Shown here piece after piece: positions 52,862-61,763 of a DNA stretch of 64,000 nucleotides (the stretch's first letter is position 1; each line of letters starts with the position of its first letter). The translations under genes and the position numbers were made by a program. Origin of the DNA: Mangrovicoccus sp049603835 (GTDB taxonomy: Bacteria > Pseudomonadota > Alphaproteobacteria > Rhodobacterales > Rhodobacteraceae); the NCBI GenBank assembly GCA_049603835.1, contig JBMYSZ010000014.1, positions 28,450 to 92,449 on the forward strand, given 5' to 3'. The notes beneath the pieces were generated by a model. That model saw only the letters and a list, made by a program, of their open reading frames with translations. It did no database searches and was not told the DNA's origin.

Positions 52862-53097
52862 GTTCGAATAGCTGGAGGAAAATCACACAGTATAGAAAAG
52901 ATTAAGGCCCCAATGATGCGCCAACATCGATTGAGGCCTGAGGTGCAGTAGAGTCACCCCCTCTGCATCTCTTTCATGACTCAGAGACAGCGCTTCGTCA
53001 ACACCCAGTGTCCATTGGGTGGCCTGGAGCGCTGCGCCCAACCACCATGAATGAGGGCCGCATGCGTCATAGACTGACGTCAAGCGGAGTTTGACCA

Positions 53098-53790
53098 ATG
53101 AAAAACGACGACCACTTGTATTGTCCGCCTACGGGGACGACTGCGGGATTGATGTTTCCAGCCCGTTCTCGGGAAACAGTGAGAGGCTTTACTCTTGCTC
53201 GAACACCTGGAGACGGTCACTGGCGACAGTTCATTTATATGAGCCAAGGCGAGCGCGAAACATGCTTGTTACTGCTCGCTGAACCGGGTTTGAGAAATCT
53301 CTGGGATCAGCCAAGGCCTGTATCCTTCATCGACGCGGACGGTCGGCAAAGATCGCATCGCTTCGACTTTCTAGCAGAATTCACCGACGGACAACGGGTC
53401 GCCGTCGCGGTGAAGCCCAGTGAGCAAGTTGAGCGCCTCGGTTTCCAAGACACCCTGAAACGCATCCGGCACGACTTACCAATGGGTTTCGCTGACCGTG
53501 TCTACCTAGTCACGGAAAAAGAGCGGCACCCAATTGAAGTCCTAAACGCTGACTTACTGAACCAGTTTCGTCGGAACCAAGATGAAGAGGCTGATGCTAC
53601 CGTCGCTGACATGGTTGCTGAGCTTCTGGACGAGGTCACAGTGGCCGATCTGATTGCCAGGAGCGGTCTTGGTGACCGAGGCTTTCAAGCTGTCTTCCGA
53701 TCTATATATAGCGGCCAACTGCTTGCTAACCGGCGCGAACTGATTTCTTTGCGGTCCCGCGTAGCGCCCCTGCGGAGGGCGGCAGCATGA
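53098..53790 (+). CDS. tnsA: TnsA-type endonuclease subunit, 230 aa
   Basis: TnsA makes the 5' cuts at the ends of Tn7-like transposons. The nuclease part shows Glu52 or Glu54 (QGERETCLLLL), Asp90 in SHRFDFLAEF, and Lys106 in VAVAVKPS. The usual Gln two residues before Lys is Ala104 here. The C-terminal part (residues 150-215) is helical, probably the TnsC-binding and DNA-binding lobe. It starts after CGGAG and overlaps tnsB by four bases. The first gene of the operon, with a CGTCA/TGACG inverted repeat just upstream. Confidence 0.82.
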   Translation: MKNDDHLYCPPTGTTAGLMFPARSRETVRGFTLARTPGDGHWRQFIYMSQGERETCLLLLAEPGLRNLWDQPRPVSFIDADGRQRSHRFDFLAEFTDGQRVAVAVKPSEQVERLGFQDTLKRIRHDLPMGFADRVYLVTEKERHPIEVLNADLLNQFRRNQDEEADATVADMVAELLDEVTVADLIARSGLGDRGFQAVFRSIYSGQLLANRRELISLRSRVAPLRRAAA

Positions 53791-55985
53791 GCAACAATTA
53801 CAAAAAGCTCCGTCTCACGCCTTGCGACGCTCTTGTCTCCGGAGGACGTATTTACGCTGTTGTGGAAGTCACCGATTTCTTTATTCGTATTCAACCACTC
53901 GACGACGCGGATGGAAGTCAACTTTCAATCAGCCATGAGGAGCTTCATGAGCTGGTCGCTGCTGAAAAGTTCTCCATCGTTTATGGGTACTTTAGCGACC
54001 GTCAGGCTGCGCGGCGCGCGATGGGAGGTCGAAGCTTAGTCTCCCGCCTTCCAGAAAAAACGCGTTCAGATGTTTTCCTGAAGGAGCTCTGGGCCACGTC
54101 GTTTTTAGAGCTTGAGGCTGAAGGCAATATCAACCGCAGCTCGAATAGGTGGCCTGAATTCCTTCCAATACTGGAAGAAGGTGTGGAGCAAAAGCTTCGG
54201 GCCGGCCTTAAGAAACCAGCACCTGGCGCTTCCTTCGACAGCACCGCAGTCCATCGAACGCCCGGCCGCACATCGGCAATGGGGTGGGTGCGCGCCTATG
54301 AGAAATCCTCGGATCCAGCGATATTTATAAAGAAATCAACCTTTAATGGTTCCAATGCCACTGCGCTCGATGCGGAGTGCGAAGCAATCGTGCAACGGGA
54401 GCTGGGGAACTATCAGCACCCTAATCAGATCTTGCCTCCACAGGTGCACCATGATGTGAACTCTGAAATTCGCCGACGAAACGGAACCTTCGCAGATGCT
54501 AACAAGGCGCCGTTGAAGGAAGTATCCCTTAGTACAATTGAGCGTCGCATTCGAGGGCTCGACGCCTTTGAAACCCTCGTGGCACGCCAAGGTGTCGCGG
54601 TCGCGAAGAACAAACTCGGAGCTCATGGCGGAGGCGTCACGGTTACAGCACCACTACAGCGGGTTGAAATAGATGAGTGGGAAATCGATCTAATCGCAAT
54701 CTTAAAAAGTAGTGGCGCGGACTTTAGTGGTCCAGCGTTTCGCGAGTTGGAGACTGGCCGTTATTGGATTTGTGTGGCCATGGACGCCGCAACGCGTTCC
54801 GTCCTTGGTATGAAGCTTTCCTTGAGACCATGCGTCGAGGATGCGACCGCCGTCCTGTGGATGGCCATGCGTGATAAGTCTCGTTTGGCCAGCGAATTGG
54901 AGTGCGAAACCGAGTGGTTTCAACACGGTCACATTTATCATGTGGTGGTCGATAATGGTCCTGCTTTTGTGGCGTCGGAATTCAAGGCAGTTTTAAGCGA
55001 TCTTGGAATGGATTATTCCGTCTTGCCAGCGGGCGTTCCAAAACTTCGCGCCCGAGTCGAAAGAATATTTCGCAGCCTTGTAACGCTACTTATGCCCCGG
55101 CTGACGGGGCGAACGTTCTCAAATCCGCAGGCGAGAGGCGATTATCCTTCCCAAAAATATGCAGTTCATACAGCTGAAAGCATTATTGAACTGCTGATGC
55201 GGTTTATTGTCGATGTTTATCATAACAGATCGCACAAAGGCTTAGAGGGAGCTAGCCCGAACAACGCCTGGAAGCGGCTGACCAGCGAATTCGGCTGGGC
55301 TCCACCACGCGACCAACACGAGCTCCGACACATCCTCGGCATCCCATTTTCAAGGAAGACTGGCCAACATGGCGTTTTAATAAACGGTGTGAATTATCAC
55401 TCGAAACGTTTGGCCAAACATTTCCAAAAGTATGGTCAACAGGACGTTGATGTCCGTGTCGACTCGGAAAGCATGGCGCACATTTCGGTCTGGCTCGACA
55501 CCGGAGCGGATAGTGGATGGTCGACATTGACTGCCGGCGTTTCTGGGATGGAAGATGTCTCTTTTGCGGCATGGGAGCGAACGATGCTTGAGCTGAGAAA
55601 AGGAAATCGCCGCGCCGCAGCGTTGTCGCAGGGAATGATTGATCGCGCAATTCTACGCATCAAGGAAATAGACGCTGAACAATGTGCGCTCAGACAGCTT
55701 GGACCGATAGGTGACACCCGCGCGCAAATCGAAAGAGCGCAGAAGCAAACGTTTTGGGGGCTGTCGCTTGGTGGGGACCCGAGGAAGGAAACGACCCATG
55801 TCGACGATAAGAACCAAGGCGGGATTCTTTCCAATGAGATCTTACCGGATCACGACACCGACCCTCGCGAAATCAAGTCGCTTGACGCGGACGCGAACCG
55901 CCCATCGGAGCTTTGGTCATTTTACGATGATGACAGCGAAGACGAGGACGGCGCCCCAAACCAGAAAGGGAGCGACGAGCAATGA
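53787..55985 (+). CDS. tnsB: TnsB-type DDE transposase, 732 aa
   Basis: TnsB binds the transposon ends and performs 3' cutting and strand transfer. Catalytic residues are Asp296 (VEIDEWEIDL), Asp389 (VVVDNGPAFVASEF) and Glu425 (RARVERIFRS), spaced as DD35E. N-terminal helical domains (about residues 60-270) would bind end repeats, and a Mu-type C-terminal beta domain follows from about residue 530. The acidic tail (LDADANRPSEL...) may contact TnsC. ATGA overlaps on both sides. Confidence 0.93.
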   Translation: MSNNYKKLRLTPCDALVSGGRIYAVVEVTDFFIRIQPLDDADGSQLSISHEELHELVAAEKFSIVYGYFSDRQAARRAMGGRSLVSRLPEKTRSDVFLKELWATSFLELEAEGNINRSSNRWPEFLPILEEGVEQKLRAGLKKPAPGASFDSTAVHRTPGRTSAMGWVRAYEKSSDPAIFIKKSTFNGSNATALDAECEAIVQRELGNYQHPNQILPPQVHHDVNSEIRRRNGTFADANKAPLKEVSLSTIERRIRGLDAFETLVARQGVAVAKNKLGAHGGGVTVTAPLQRVEIDEWEIDLIAILKSSGADFSGPAFRELETGRYWICVAMDAATRSVLGMKLSLRPCVEDATAVLWMAMRDKSRLASELECETEWFQHGHIYHVVVDNGPAFVASEFKAVLSDLGMDYSVLPAGVPKLRARVERIFRSLVTLLMPRLTGRTFSNPQARGDYPSQKYAVHTAESIIELLMRFIVDVYHNRSHKGLEGASPNNAWKRLTSEFGWAPPRDQHELRHILGIPFSRKTGQHGVLINGVNYHSKRLAKHFQKYGQQDVDVRVDSESMAHISVWLDTGADSGWSTLTAGVSGMEDVSFAAWERTMLELRKGNRRAAALSQGMIDRAILRIKEIDAEQCALRQLGPIGDTRAQIERAQKQTFWGLSLGGDPRKETTHVDDKNQGGILSNEILPDHDTDPREIKSLDADANRPSELWSFYDDDSEDEDGAPNQKGSDEQ

Positions 55986-56935
55986 GTACGGAAAACACCC
56001 GCTCAACCATTCAAAAAGTACGCAAGCTGTATGTTCCGACTCCATCTTTTCAGACGCTTGAAGACCGCTTTTTGGATGTGCTTGATCAAAGAAGAGCCGA
56101 TGAGGCGGATGGAATGGTTGGAAATGTTAGAGGCATTGTCCTCGTGGGGCAGTCCGGGGCCGGTAAAACCCGCGCAATTCAGCAACTGGCTTACAAGAAC
56201 CGAAAACTTCTGAAGACGGATTCAGAACAAGAAATCTGCGAGTTCTTTAGTCTAAAAGTTCCATCGCCTGCCACGATGAAAGTCGTTGGCGCCGCAACTT
56301 TGCGCGCCCTTGGCTATCGCTTCTCTGGTGAAAAACGGGGTCCGGTCATCTGGGATCAGGTCAAAGTGCAGCTTTCTCTTCGAAAGACCCTTTTCCTGCA
56401 CCTTGATGAAGCCCAAGACTTGGCCCGCTACCAGACTGACAAGGAGCGCCAAGCAGTTGTGAACACGCTTAAATCCCTGCTAGAGAACTCATTGTGGCAA
56501 GTGTCGATTATTCTGGGGGGAATGCCTGATTTAAAGAAGATCGTAAACCAAGATCCGCAACTCGCTCGACGTTTGCACCCCGTAGAAATAAATCGGCTGC
56601 ATGCTGTGAGAGACGTAGATGCTACATTGGATATCGTCTTGAAATATACAGCGCACGCGAAAATCGAGGCTGCAACGAGCATTAAGTCTGAAAGCTTTGC
56701 GCGCCGGTTGATGCATGCCGGCGATTATGAATTCGGGCTGATGATTGAGTTCATCGTTCAGGCTTTGACCAAGGCATTGAAAACCGAAGGCTTTGAAGCC
56801 CGTCTCGACATCAAGCATTTTGCAGATGTTTACTTCGACCGTAGCGCGTGTATCGATGCGCTAAATCCGTTCATCACCGACGATTTCGCGCGCATCAATC
56901 CACGGCAGATCTTCGACGACGATGAGCCGGAATGA
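55982..56935 (+). CDS. tnsC: TnsC-type AAA+ transposition regulator, 317 aa
   Basis: TnsC polymerises on DNA and links target selection to the transposase. Walker A is GQSGAGKT at residues 56-63 and Walker B is LFLHLDEAQDLAR with Asp142/Glu143. The sensor region contains VSIILGGMPDLKKI. The size is close to the TniB and shorter TnsC forms rather than the long Tn7 TnsC. Coupled to tnsB and to the first tniQ by ATGA overlaps. Confidence 0.92.
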   Translation: MSTENTRSTIQKVRKLYVPTPSFQTLEDRFLDVLDQRRADEADGMVGNVRGIVLVGQSGAGKTRAIQQLAYKNRKLLKTDSEQEICEFFSLKVPSPATMKVVGAATLRALGYRFSGEKRGPVIWDQVKVQLSLRKTLFLHLDEAQDLARYQTDKERQAVVNTLKSLLENSLWQVSIILGGMPDLKKIVNQDPQLARRLHPVEINRLHAVRDVDATLDIVLKYTAHAKIEAATSIKSESFARRLMHAGDYEFGLMIEFIVQALTKALKTEGFEARLDIKHFADVYFDRSACIDALNPFITDDFARINPRQIFDDDEPE

Positions 56936-58719
56936 TGCCGCCTTTACTGCCGCATCTCCCCCTCAAAGAGGGGGAGACAATTACTGGTTACGTCAGCCGA
57001 AATGCCGCACTTTTTCAGACGACGCCGAGGGATTTTTGTTCTGACTTGGGCATGCGTTGGCCATTTCTCTGTAGCGGGCGCGAGGATCAGCTTGAGCAAT
57101 TGGCTTGGCTGACCGGTCAACCGGTTCGACTGCTGCTGGAGAGGAGGAGTCGGAAGCTTGGGGGAAGACGCTATAGCGTTGGTCATGCGATGGCTGATGC
57201 CAAAATTTACAAACGGACCGCGGTTCGGGTTTGTCCGAAGTGCGTCGCTGATCATTTGCTGGAGAACCAGCCACAGAAACTGATCCAGAAGCTGGAGTGG
57301 GCTGTCTTATGTCTTCGAACATGCCCGATCCATGGGTGCGCGATCATCACCTTGCCTCCCGCAGGGCATGCGTTCGTGGCTTATGATTTCGTCGCACAGA
57401 TGCTTGGCAACAAGTCTGAAATTCTTTCTGCCTGCGAGGACGACGACCAGATGCTTGTGCCAACCTTTGAAGTCTATATACGCCACCGCATTTGGCAGGG
57501 ACCACATGATGACTGGCTACGCAGTTTAGACCTGTCTGACATTTTTGAAGCGAGTAGCACGCTCGGGGCGTCGCTGGCAGGGATAGGAGGTGGCGAAATT
57601 GGCCATGTCTCTGAGGAGGTAAGGCACGAACTCGTAGAAGAGGGCTTTCAACATCTCCATGCGGGTAAAGGCGCGTATCTTGCTGCGCTCGATCGTTGCT
57701 ATGCCAAGGGTAAGGGGCGGCCGTTACCTGCGTCCGATTTCGGACTGCACTTTGGCTGGCTGCGCCGAAACGTTTCACGGCCCGAGGTTGCCGAGATTGT
57801 TCGATCTGCACGGACATACATATTCGCCTCGTACCCGGTCGCGGCGGAGAAGGAAATCTTGGGCGAAAAACCACCTCGAAAGCGGCTGCTCACCATGGAA
57901 GAAGCCCGTGCCAAGTCGGGCTTTGGTGCGGTTTTCCTCAAGAAACTCATCGGGCATATCGATGGCCAGCCGGAGGCAGAGGCTGTTCAACGGACAGATG
58001 TCCACGTTGATGATCTTGTGAAAGCCGAGCGCCTCTGGGAGACAATGATCAACCTCTCCGATGCGGCAAAGGAACTTTGCATCTTTCCCGCCCAAGTGAG
58101 GCAATTGCAAGACCGAGGCGTTCTCTCTCTGATAAGGATCACGTCATCTTTGCGCTGCACCCTTCGCAAAGACGTCGCGAACTTGCTGGAAACACTGCAG
58201 GGCCTGACTGCAGCGCCGCCGGGCGCCGTGGTCCTTCCGTTGAAGGCGTATTGCAGAAGAAACGGCGTCCCTTTGGCTCGCGTCGTCGAGCTTTGGGAAA
58301 ATGGTGAGCTTTCGGAAGCTGTTTTCAGAATTGAGGCCAAAGGCCTCCATGCCTTGGCCATCCTTGAAGACCACGTCATTGACCGAGTCGACACCTCCCT
58401 CAGCGGTGACTTGGAAGTTTCGCAGGCCGCTAGGTATCTGAAAATCAACGTTCCGGCGATCAGGAACCTGCGCGACAACGGGTATCTGACTGAGGTCCAG
58501 CGCAGGAACCCAGATACCCGCTATATCAAAGGGTACATCACTCGGGACAGCATCGCCGAGTTCGAAACCGCGTTCACGACACTGGGCCAACTGGCGTCTT
58601 CAAAGGGAGTTGCCCCGATGCACTTGGCTCGTGAACTGGATCGTGCGGGCCTTGATTCAGTGCCCGACCTGAGCCCGGGTGTCCGCATTTACGAGCGGCG
58701 GTTGTTCCCCTCAAGCTGA
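56932..58719 (+). CDS. tniQ: TniQ/TnsD-type target selector 1, 595 aa
   Basis: TniQ-domain proteins choose the insertion site. An N-terminal LKEGETITGYVSRNA block is followed by a zinc finger with Cys101, Cys104, Cys131 and His134 (CPKCV ... CPIHG). The long C-terminal region (residues 220-595) has helix-turn-helix-like segments (SDAAKELCIFPAQVRQLQD and VSQAARYLKINVPAIRNLRD), fitting sequence-specific target DNA binding as in TnsD. It overlaps tnsC by four bases and the next tniQ by one. Confidence 0.9.
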   Translation: MMPPLLPHLPLKEGETITGYVSRNAALFQTTPRDFCSDLGMRWPFLCSGREDQLEQLAWLTGQPVRLLLERRSRKLGGRRYSVGHAMADAKIYKRTAVRVCPKCVADHLLENQPQKLIQKLEWAVLCLRTCPIHGCAIITLPPAGHAFVAYDFVAQMLGNKSEILSACEDDDQMLVPTFEVYIRHRIWQGPHDDWLRSLDLSDIFEASSTLGASLAGIGGGEIGHVSEEVRHELVEEGFQHLHAGKGAYLAALDRCYAKGKGRPLPASDFGLHFGWLRRNVSRPEVAEIVRSARTYIFASYPVAAEKEILGEKPPRKRLLTMEEARAKSGFGAVFLKKLIGHIDGQPEAEAVQRTDVHVDDLVKAERLWETMINLSDAAKELCIFPAQVRQLQDRGVLSLIRITSSLRCTLRKDVANLLETLQGLTAAPPGAVVLPLKAYCRRNGVPLARVVELWENGELSEAVFRIEAKGLHALAILEDHVIDRVDTSLSGDLEVSQAARYLKINVPAIRNLRDNGYLTEVQRRNPDTRYIKGYITRDSIAEFETAFTTLGQLASSKGVAPMHLARELDRAGLDSVPDLSPGVRIYERRLFPSS

Positions 58720-60653
58720 TGCAGCGGTTGCCTCAACTTCCTCTCACTGTGGTTCCCCGCCCCCGTGAAATGATGCCGTCAATCCTGTCTCGGCTGGCCG
58801 GACGGAACGGCGTAAGCATGCGGGAATTCTGCCGTGACTTTCAGTTTTCACTGCGCGAAGTCGCGCGGTGTGACCCTCCAACGGTGACAGCCTTGTCATC
58901 CTTGGCGGGCATTGCCCCGGACGAGTTGCTTCGATGGACCATCAATCCGACACCGGGGCGTTTTGGAGATCATCGCCTTACGCCGACAGCAACAAAGAAG
59001 AGTGCCGTTTTTGGCTGTCCTGTTTGCCTACGTGACGACCTGAGAACTGGGCATGGACCCTTTGCGCAAAGGTGCGCCCTGCTGGGCCATTGGCAGCTCG
59101 CCCCACTATCTGTGTGCGTTACGCATGGCGCGCCGCTCGTCCCTCTTTGGCACGCACAAAACGCCTTTCATCGAGCCGACATCGATAGCAATTTGCATCT
59201 GATTTACAGAGACCTGCTGTCCGGAGCGCTTGACCAGCCCAGATGCGAACCGACGGCGTTTGAAAAGTGGTTCCAGGGTAGACTTGACGGTCAAGAGGGT
59301 GCGGAGTGGTTGGACACGCTTCCAGTGTTTGAGGCCGCAGATTTGTGCTCTTGGCTGGGGCATTTGATCCTCAGAGCCGAGAAAGGTCCCGAGTTCTCCT
59401 CGTATGGCGCTGATGCTTATGCGCAGGGGTATGCCGTGGCTTCTTTAGGCAAGGGGGCCGTTACCTCGCGCTTGGCCGACCTGCAGACCGAAGGTCCGGT
59501 TCCCTCCAAGAACCGACCAGGTGTGCTCGGACGGCTCTACACGCGGTTGAACTCGAAAGAGCTCGCAGCGGTGCGTCCGGCTTTGGCTGCTTTCATGCGG
59601 GAGTTCATCATAGATCACTGGCCGCTTGGCCCTGGAGATGAGGTGTTTGGCACACCCGTTGAAAAGCGGTCGGTCCATTCAATCACATCCGCGGCAAAAG
59701 AATTGGGCATAGCTCGAAGCACCGTGGACAAGCTGGTGGCGAGCGTGGAGGATTTGTCCGATGTGCAAACGCGTCCCGCGCTTACGCACGGCCTTTACAC
59801 CGTGGACCATCTCGCTGCCGTGAAGAAGGCTGTTGGTACGCTTGTCGATGCTGACACCGCGCGGCGGACGTTTGGTATATCTGAACCAGATTTCGCCTCC
59901 ATGTGTCGTGACAAACTGCTGGAACCTGTGGTGGGCAGCGCGGCTGCCGCCCGCTGGTCCTTGGAAACTCTGAAACGGTACTTTGATGAGGTCGAACAGC
60001 AGGCCTGCACCGTAGACGCTCTCCCGTCACAGTCAGACTGGATGCGCATCCCCGATCTGTGCCGCACATATAAAGCCCGGCCCGCCTTCCTTCTTGAGAG
60101 CATTCGAACCGGTCGCATTCGGAATGTCGTCCATGTTTCTGGGCAGAAAGCCTATGAAGGTCTGTTCTTGAAGGTCGAGGCCACCCTCCTCAACCTGTTG
60201 GGGGCCTCACAAGACAGCATTGCGATCAAGACCTTCGCTTCCATCACGCGCATGACGTACCCCAAAGCTCGGTGCCTGGTGGACGCTGGGATAATCGAGA
60301 CCGAGATGAAACGTCTCCCCGGAAAGAACTGGGCACAAAGACTGATTGCACCGCAAGAGCTGGACCGGTTTCGCCGCCGCTACGTGTCCAGCGGCGAACT
60401 ATGCGACCGCATTGGCGAGACCCGGTGGACCATCAAAACCCGCCTGCAAAAGAGCAATGTCCTTCCGTCTTCGGTCGACCAAAAACAGGATGCCCCGCTG
60501 TTCGAATGGACCGAAATCGAGGCAAAGCTGTTCTGCAGGTGGCCCCGTGGCGAAGGTCACAGGGACTTAAACCAAAACGCTGGTTTGCATCAGGGCCTCG
60601 CTTGCAGAGCTTCGACCGCTGGTGTGAACGGGATAGCTTCGAAGCGGTCGTAA
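58719..60653 (+). CDS. tniQ: TniQ/TnsD-type target selector 2, 644 aa
   Basis: A second, different TniQ. The N-terminal block reads PRPREMMPSILSRLAGRNGV, with zinc ligands Cys100, Cys103, Cys133 and His136 (GCPVCLRD ... CVTHGAPL). The C-terminal half has HTH-like pieces (SITSAAKELGIARSTVDKL and DLCRTYKARPAFLLESI) suited to DNA recognition. Its start overlaps the stop of the first tniQ by one base. Two target selectors in one operon suggest two insertion pathways or a heteromeric selector. Confidence 0.9.
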   Translation: MQRLPQLPLTVVPRPREMMPSILSRLAGRNGVSMREFCRDFQFSLREVARCDPPTVTALSSLAGIAPDELLRWTINPTPGRFGDHRLTPTATKKSAVFGCPVCLRDDLRTGHGPFAQRCALLGHWQLAPLSVCVTHGAPLVPLWHAQNAFHRADIDSNLHLIYRDLLSGALDQPRCEPTAFEKWFQGRLDGQEGAEWLDTLPVFEAADLCSWLGHLILRAEKGPEFSSYGADAYAQGYAVASLGKGAVTSRLADLQTEGPVPSKNRPGVLGRLYTRLNSKELAAVRPALAAFMREFIIDHWPLGPGDEVFGTPVEKRSVHSITSAAKELGIARSTVDKLVASVEDLSDVQTRPALTHGLYTVDHLAAVKKAVGTLVDADTARRTFGISEPDFASMCRDKLLEPVVGSAAAARWSLETLKRYFDEVEQQACTVDALPSQSDWMRIPDLCRTYKARPAFLLESIRTGRIRNVVHVSGQKAYEGLFLKVEATLLNLLGASQDSIAIKTFASITRMTYPKARCLVDAGIIETEMKRLPGKNWAQRLIAPQELDRFRRRYVSSGELCDRIGETRWTIKTRLQKSNVLPSSVDQKQDAPLFEWTEIEAKLFCRWPRGEGHRDLNQNAGLHQGLACRASTAGVNGIASKRS

Positions 60654-60962
60654 GGCGCACTTGGGGTCTCCGACCGCATTGAGCCCCATTGCAGACGTCG
60701 GCTCCAACTGAGAGAATACTAGGCGCGCTCCAAACCGGTCATTCGTGCTTGGCGGCAAGTAGTAGCCCTCTGCGGACATCGTCACCATTAGTCATTTTGA
60801 AACAAACAGCGATTTCACGCGCTTTGCGACGGCCGCAAAACAACGGCGAGCATCGGCGCATTGATCGATCAGTTGTTCGCTGGTTTAGCCTAGAACGGGG
60901 TAGCCTCAAGACTCTGTCTAAGGTAGTGGTGTCAAGGCAGGCCAAAAGCAAAGGATTGTGCT
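60654..60962. other. 309-base gap after tniQ2
   Basis: No gene seen. There is a small hairpin-like AGCTTCGAAGC across the tniQ2 end and AAAGGA eight bases before the hydrolase start. No convincing transposon end was found. Confidence 0.45.
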
Positions 60963-61763
60963 ATGATTGAGGCGCTTGAAATTGGTGGGCGGAAGCTCAT
61001 GATATCCAGAAAGCTATCTGGCGATCAAGATCCAGGCCTACCAACTGTAGTATATTTGGGAGGTCTGCTAGCCGATCAGCTAACCGACGATAAAGAGAGT
61101 AGAGCCTTTTCTTTGGAGCAAGAAGCATCGTTATTGGGCTACCAGTTCGTCCGATTCAACTTCACGGCCCATGGAAACCTTCCTGAGACCAGGTCTTCCG
61201 GAGAGTTTAGCGATATCACGATATCAAGAATGATTGGCGATGCGATCTCTGTACTGAAGTACTATGATCTTACCAGCGTGGCGTGGGTGGGTTCGTCAAT
61301 AGGCGCAGGATTGCTTCCCTTCTTGGCTGCGCAAGTTGCGCAACAGCAAGGCGTAATAAACGAAGGCTTTTTCACCATTTCTGGGATGCCACCCAGAGCT
61401 CTGGCGGGCTTTATATATATGCAAATGAACGACGAACAGAGGGCAAGCGTGAGAGCTGGGCAATCCGTGACGATAGAAAGCCCAACACTACCTGTTCCGG
61501 TCAAGGTTTCACCAGAACAGATTTCTGATGTCGAAAAGTATGATTACACATCGGCTTCTACCTGTCTGACCAATGGACCAACTGTTGGGATCGCGGGATT
61601 GCAAGATTCAGTTTCAACGGTTGAACAAAACAGAATGCTCCTAAAAGCTCTCAGTGGTAGTGACCAGGGTTTGCAAGTTTTCGACGCTCCGCACGATATT
61701 CCAGATGAGTTTATGAACCCAGCGTTTCGAGACTGGCTAGGTTCTATAAAGTTGAGGCAGTAA
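60963..61763 (+). CDS. ABHD10-like alpha/beta hydrolase, 266 aa
   Basis: Serine hydrolase fold with nucleophile Ser112 in VGSSIGAG, an acid in GLQDSVSTVEQ and a His in DAPHDIPDEF. An early VRFNFTAHGN segment with the SGEFSDITISRMIGDAISVL block matches the ABHD10-like family that removes acyl groups or hydrolyses small esters. The substrate is unknown. It follows the tniQ genes by 309 bases and its stop overlaps the next start (TAATG), so it is translated together with the large unknown protein and may be transposon or island cargo. Confidence 0.78.
   Translation: MIEALEIGGRKLMISRKLSGDQDPGLPTVVYLGGLLADQLTDDKESRAFSLEQEASLLGYQFVRFNFTAHGNLPETRSSGEFSDITISRMIGDAISVLKYYDLTSVAWVGSSIGAGLLPFLAAQVAQQQGVINEGFFTISGMPPRALAGFIYMQMNDEQRASVRAGQSVTIESPTLPVPVKVSPEQISDVEKYDYTSASTCLTNGPTVGIAGLQDSVSTVEQNRMLLKALSGSDQGLQVFDAPHDIPDEFMNPAFRDWLGSIKLRQ

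Larger units (their letters stand above)
52516..53097. other. 582-base regulatory gap before the tns operon
   Basis: No gene supported. It contains two AAGATCTT palindromes (see operator), a nested hairpin at 52827-52861, a CTGGATT/AATCCAG inverted pair near 52733-52768, a CGTCA-TAGAC-TGACG pair at 53065-53079 just before the tnsA binding site, and a CAGTGTCC...GGTGGCCT sequence with a partner near 63.6 kb. The transposon left end is likely here, but I cannot assign the exact base. Confidence 0.5.
53098..60653 (+). mobile_element. Tn7-like transposition module tnsA-tnsB-tnsC-tniQ-tniQ (core only)
   Basis: Five same-strand genes with stop/start overlaps at all four junctions. Heteromeric transposase (TnsA plus TnsB), the AAA regulator TnsC and two TniQ target-selection proteins make a complete Tn7-like set. 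No CRISPR array or cas gene accompanies it. Coordinates cover only the genes; ends and target duplication were not resolved. Confidence 0.85.

Noticed and set aside
53098..60653. CRISPR-associated transposon (CAST)
   Set aside because: No cas gene and no repeat-spacer array anywhere in the window, though TniQ is present.
60272..60682. Alternative plus frame of 136 codons at the end of tniQ2
   Set aside because: tniQ2 continues open in its own frame, and the alternative has no start signal or motif.
60780..60830. Transposon right end matching a TTTGAAAACAAAC sequence near 52,596
   Set aside because: The similarity is in direct, not inverted, orientation and too short to be a TnsB end.
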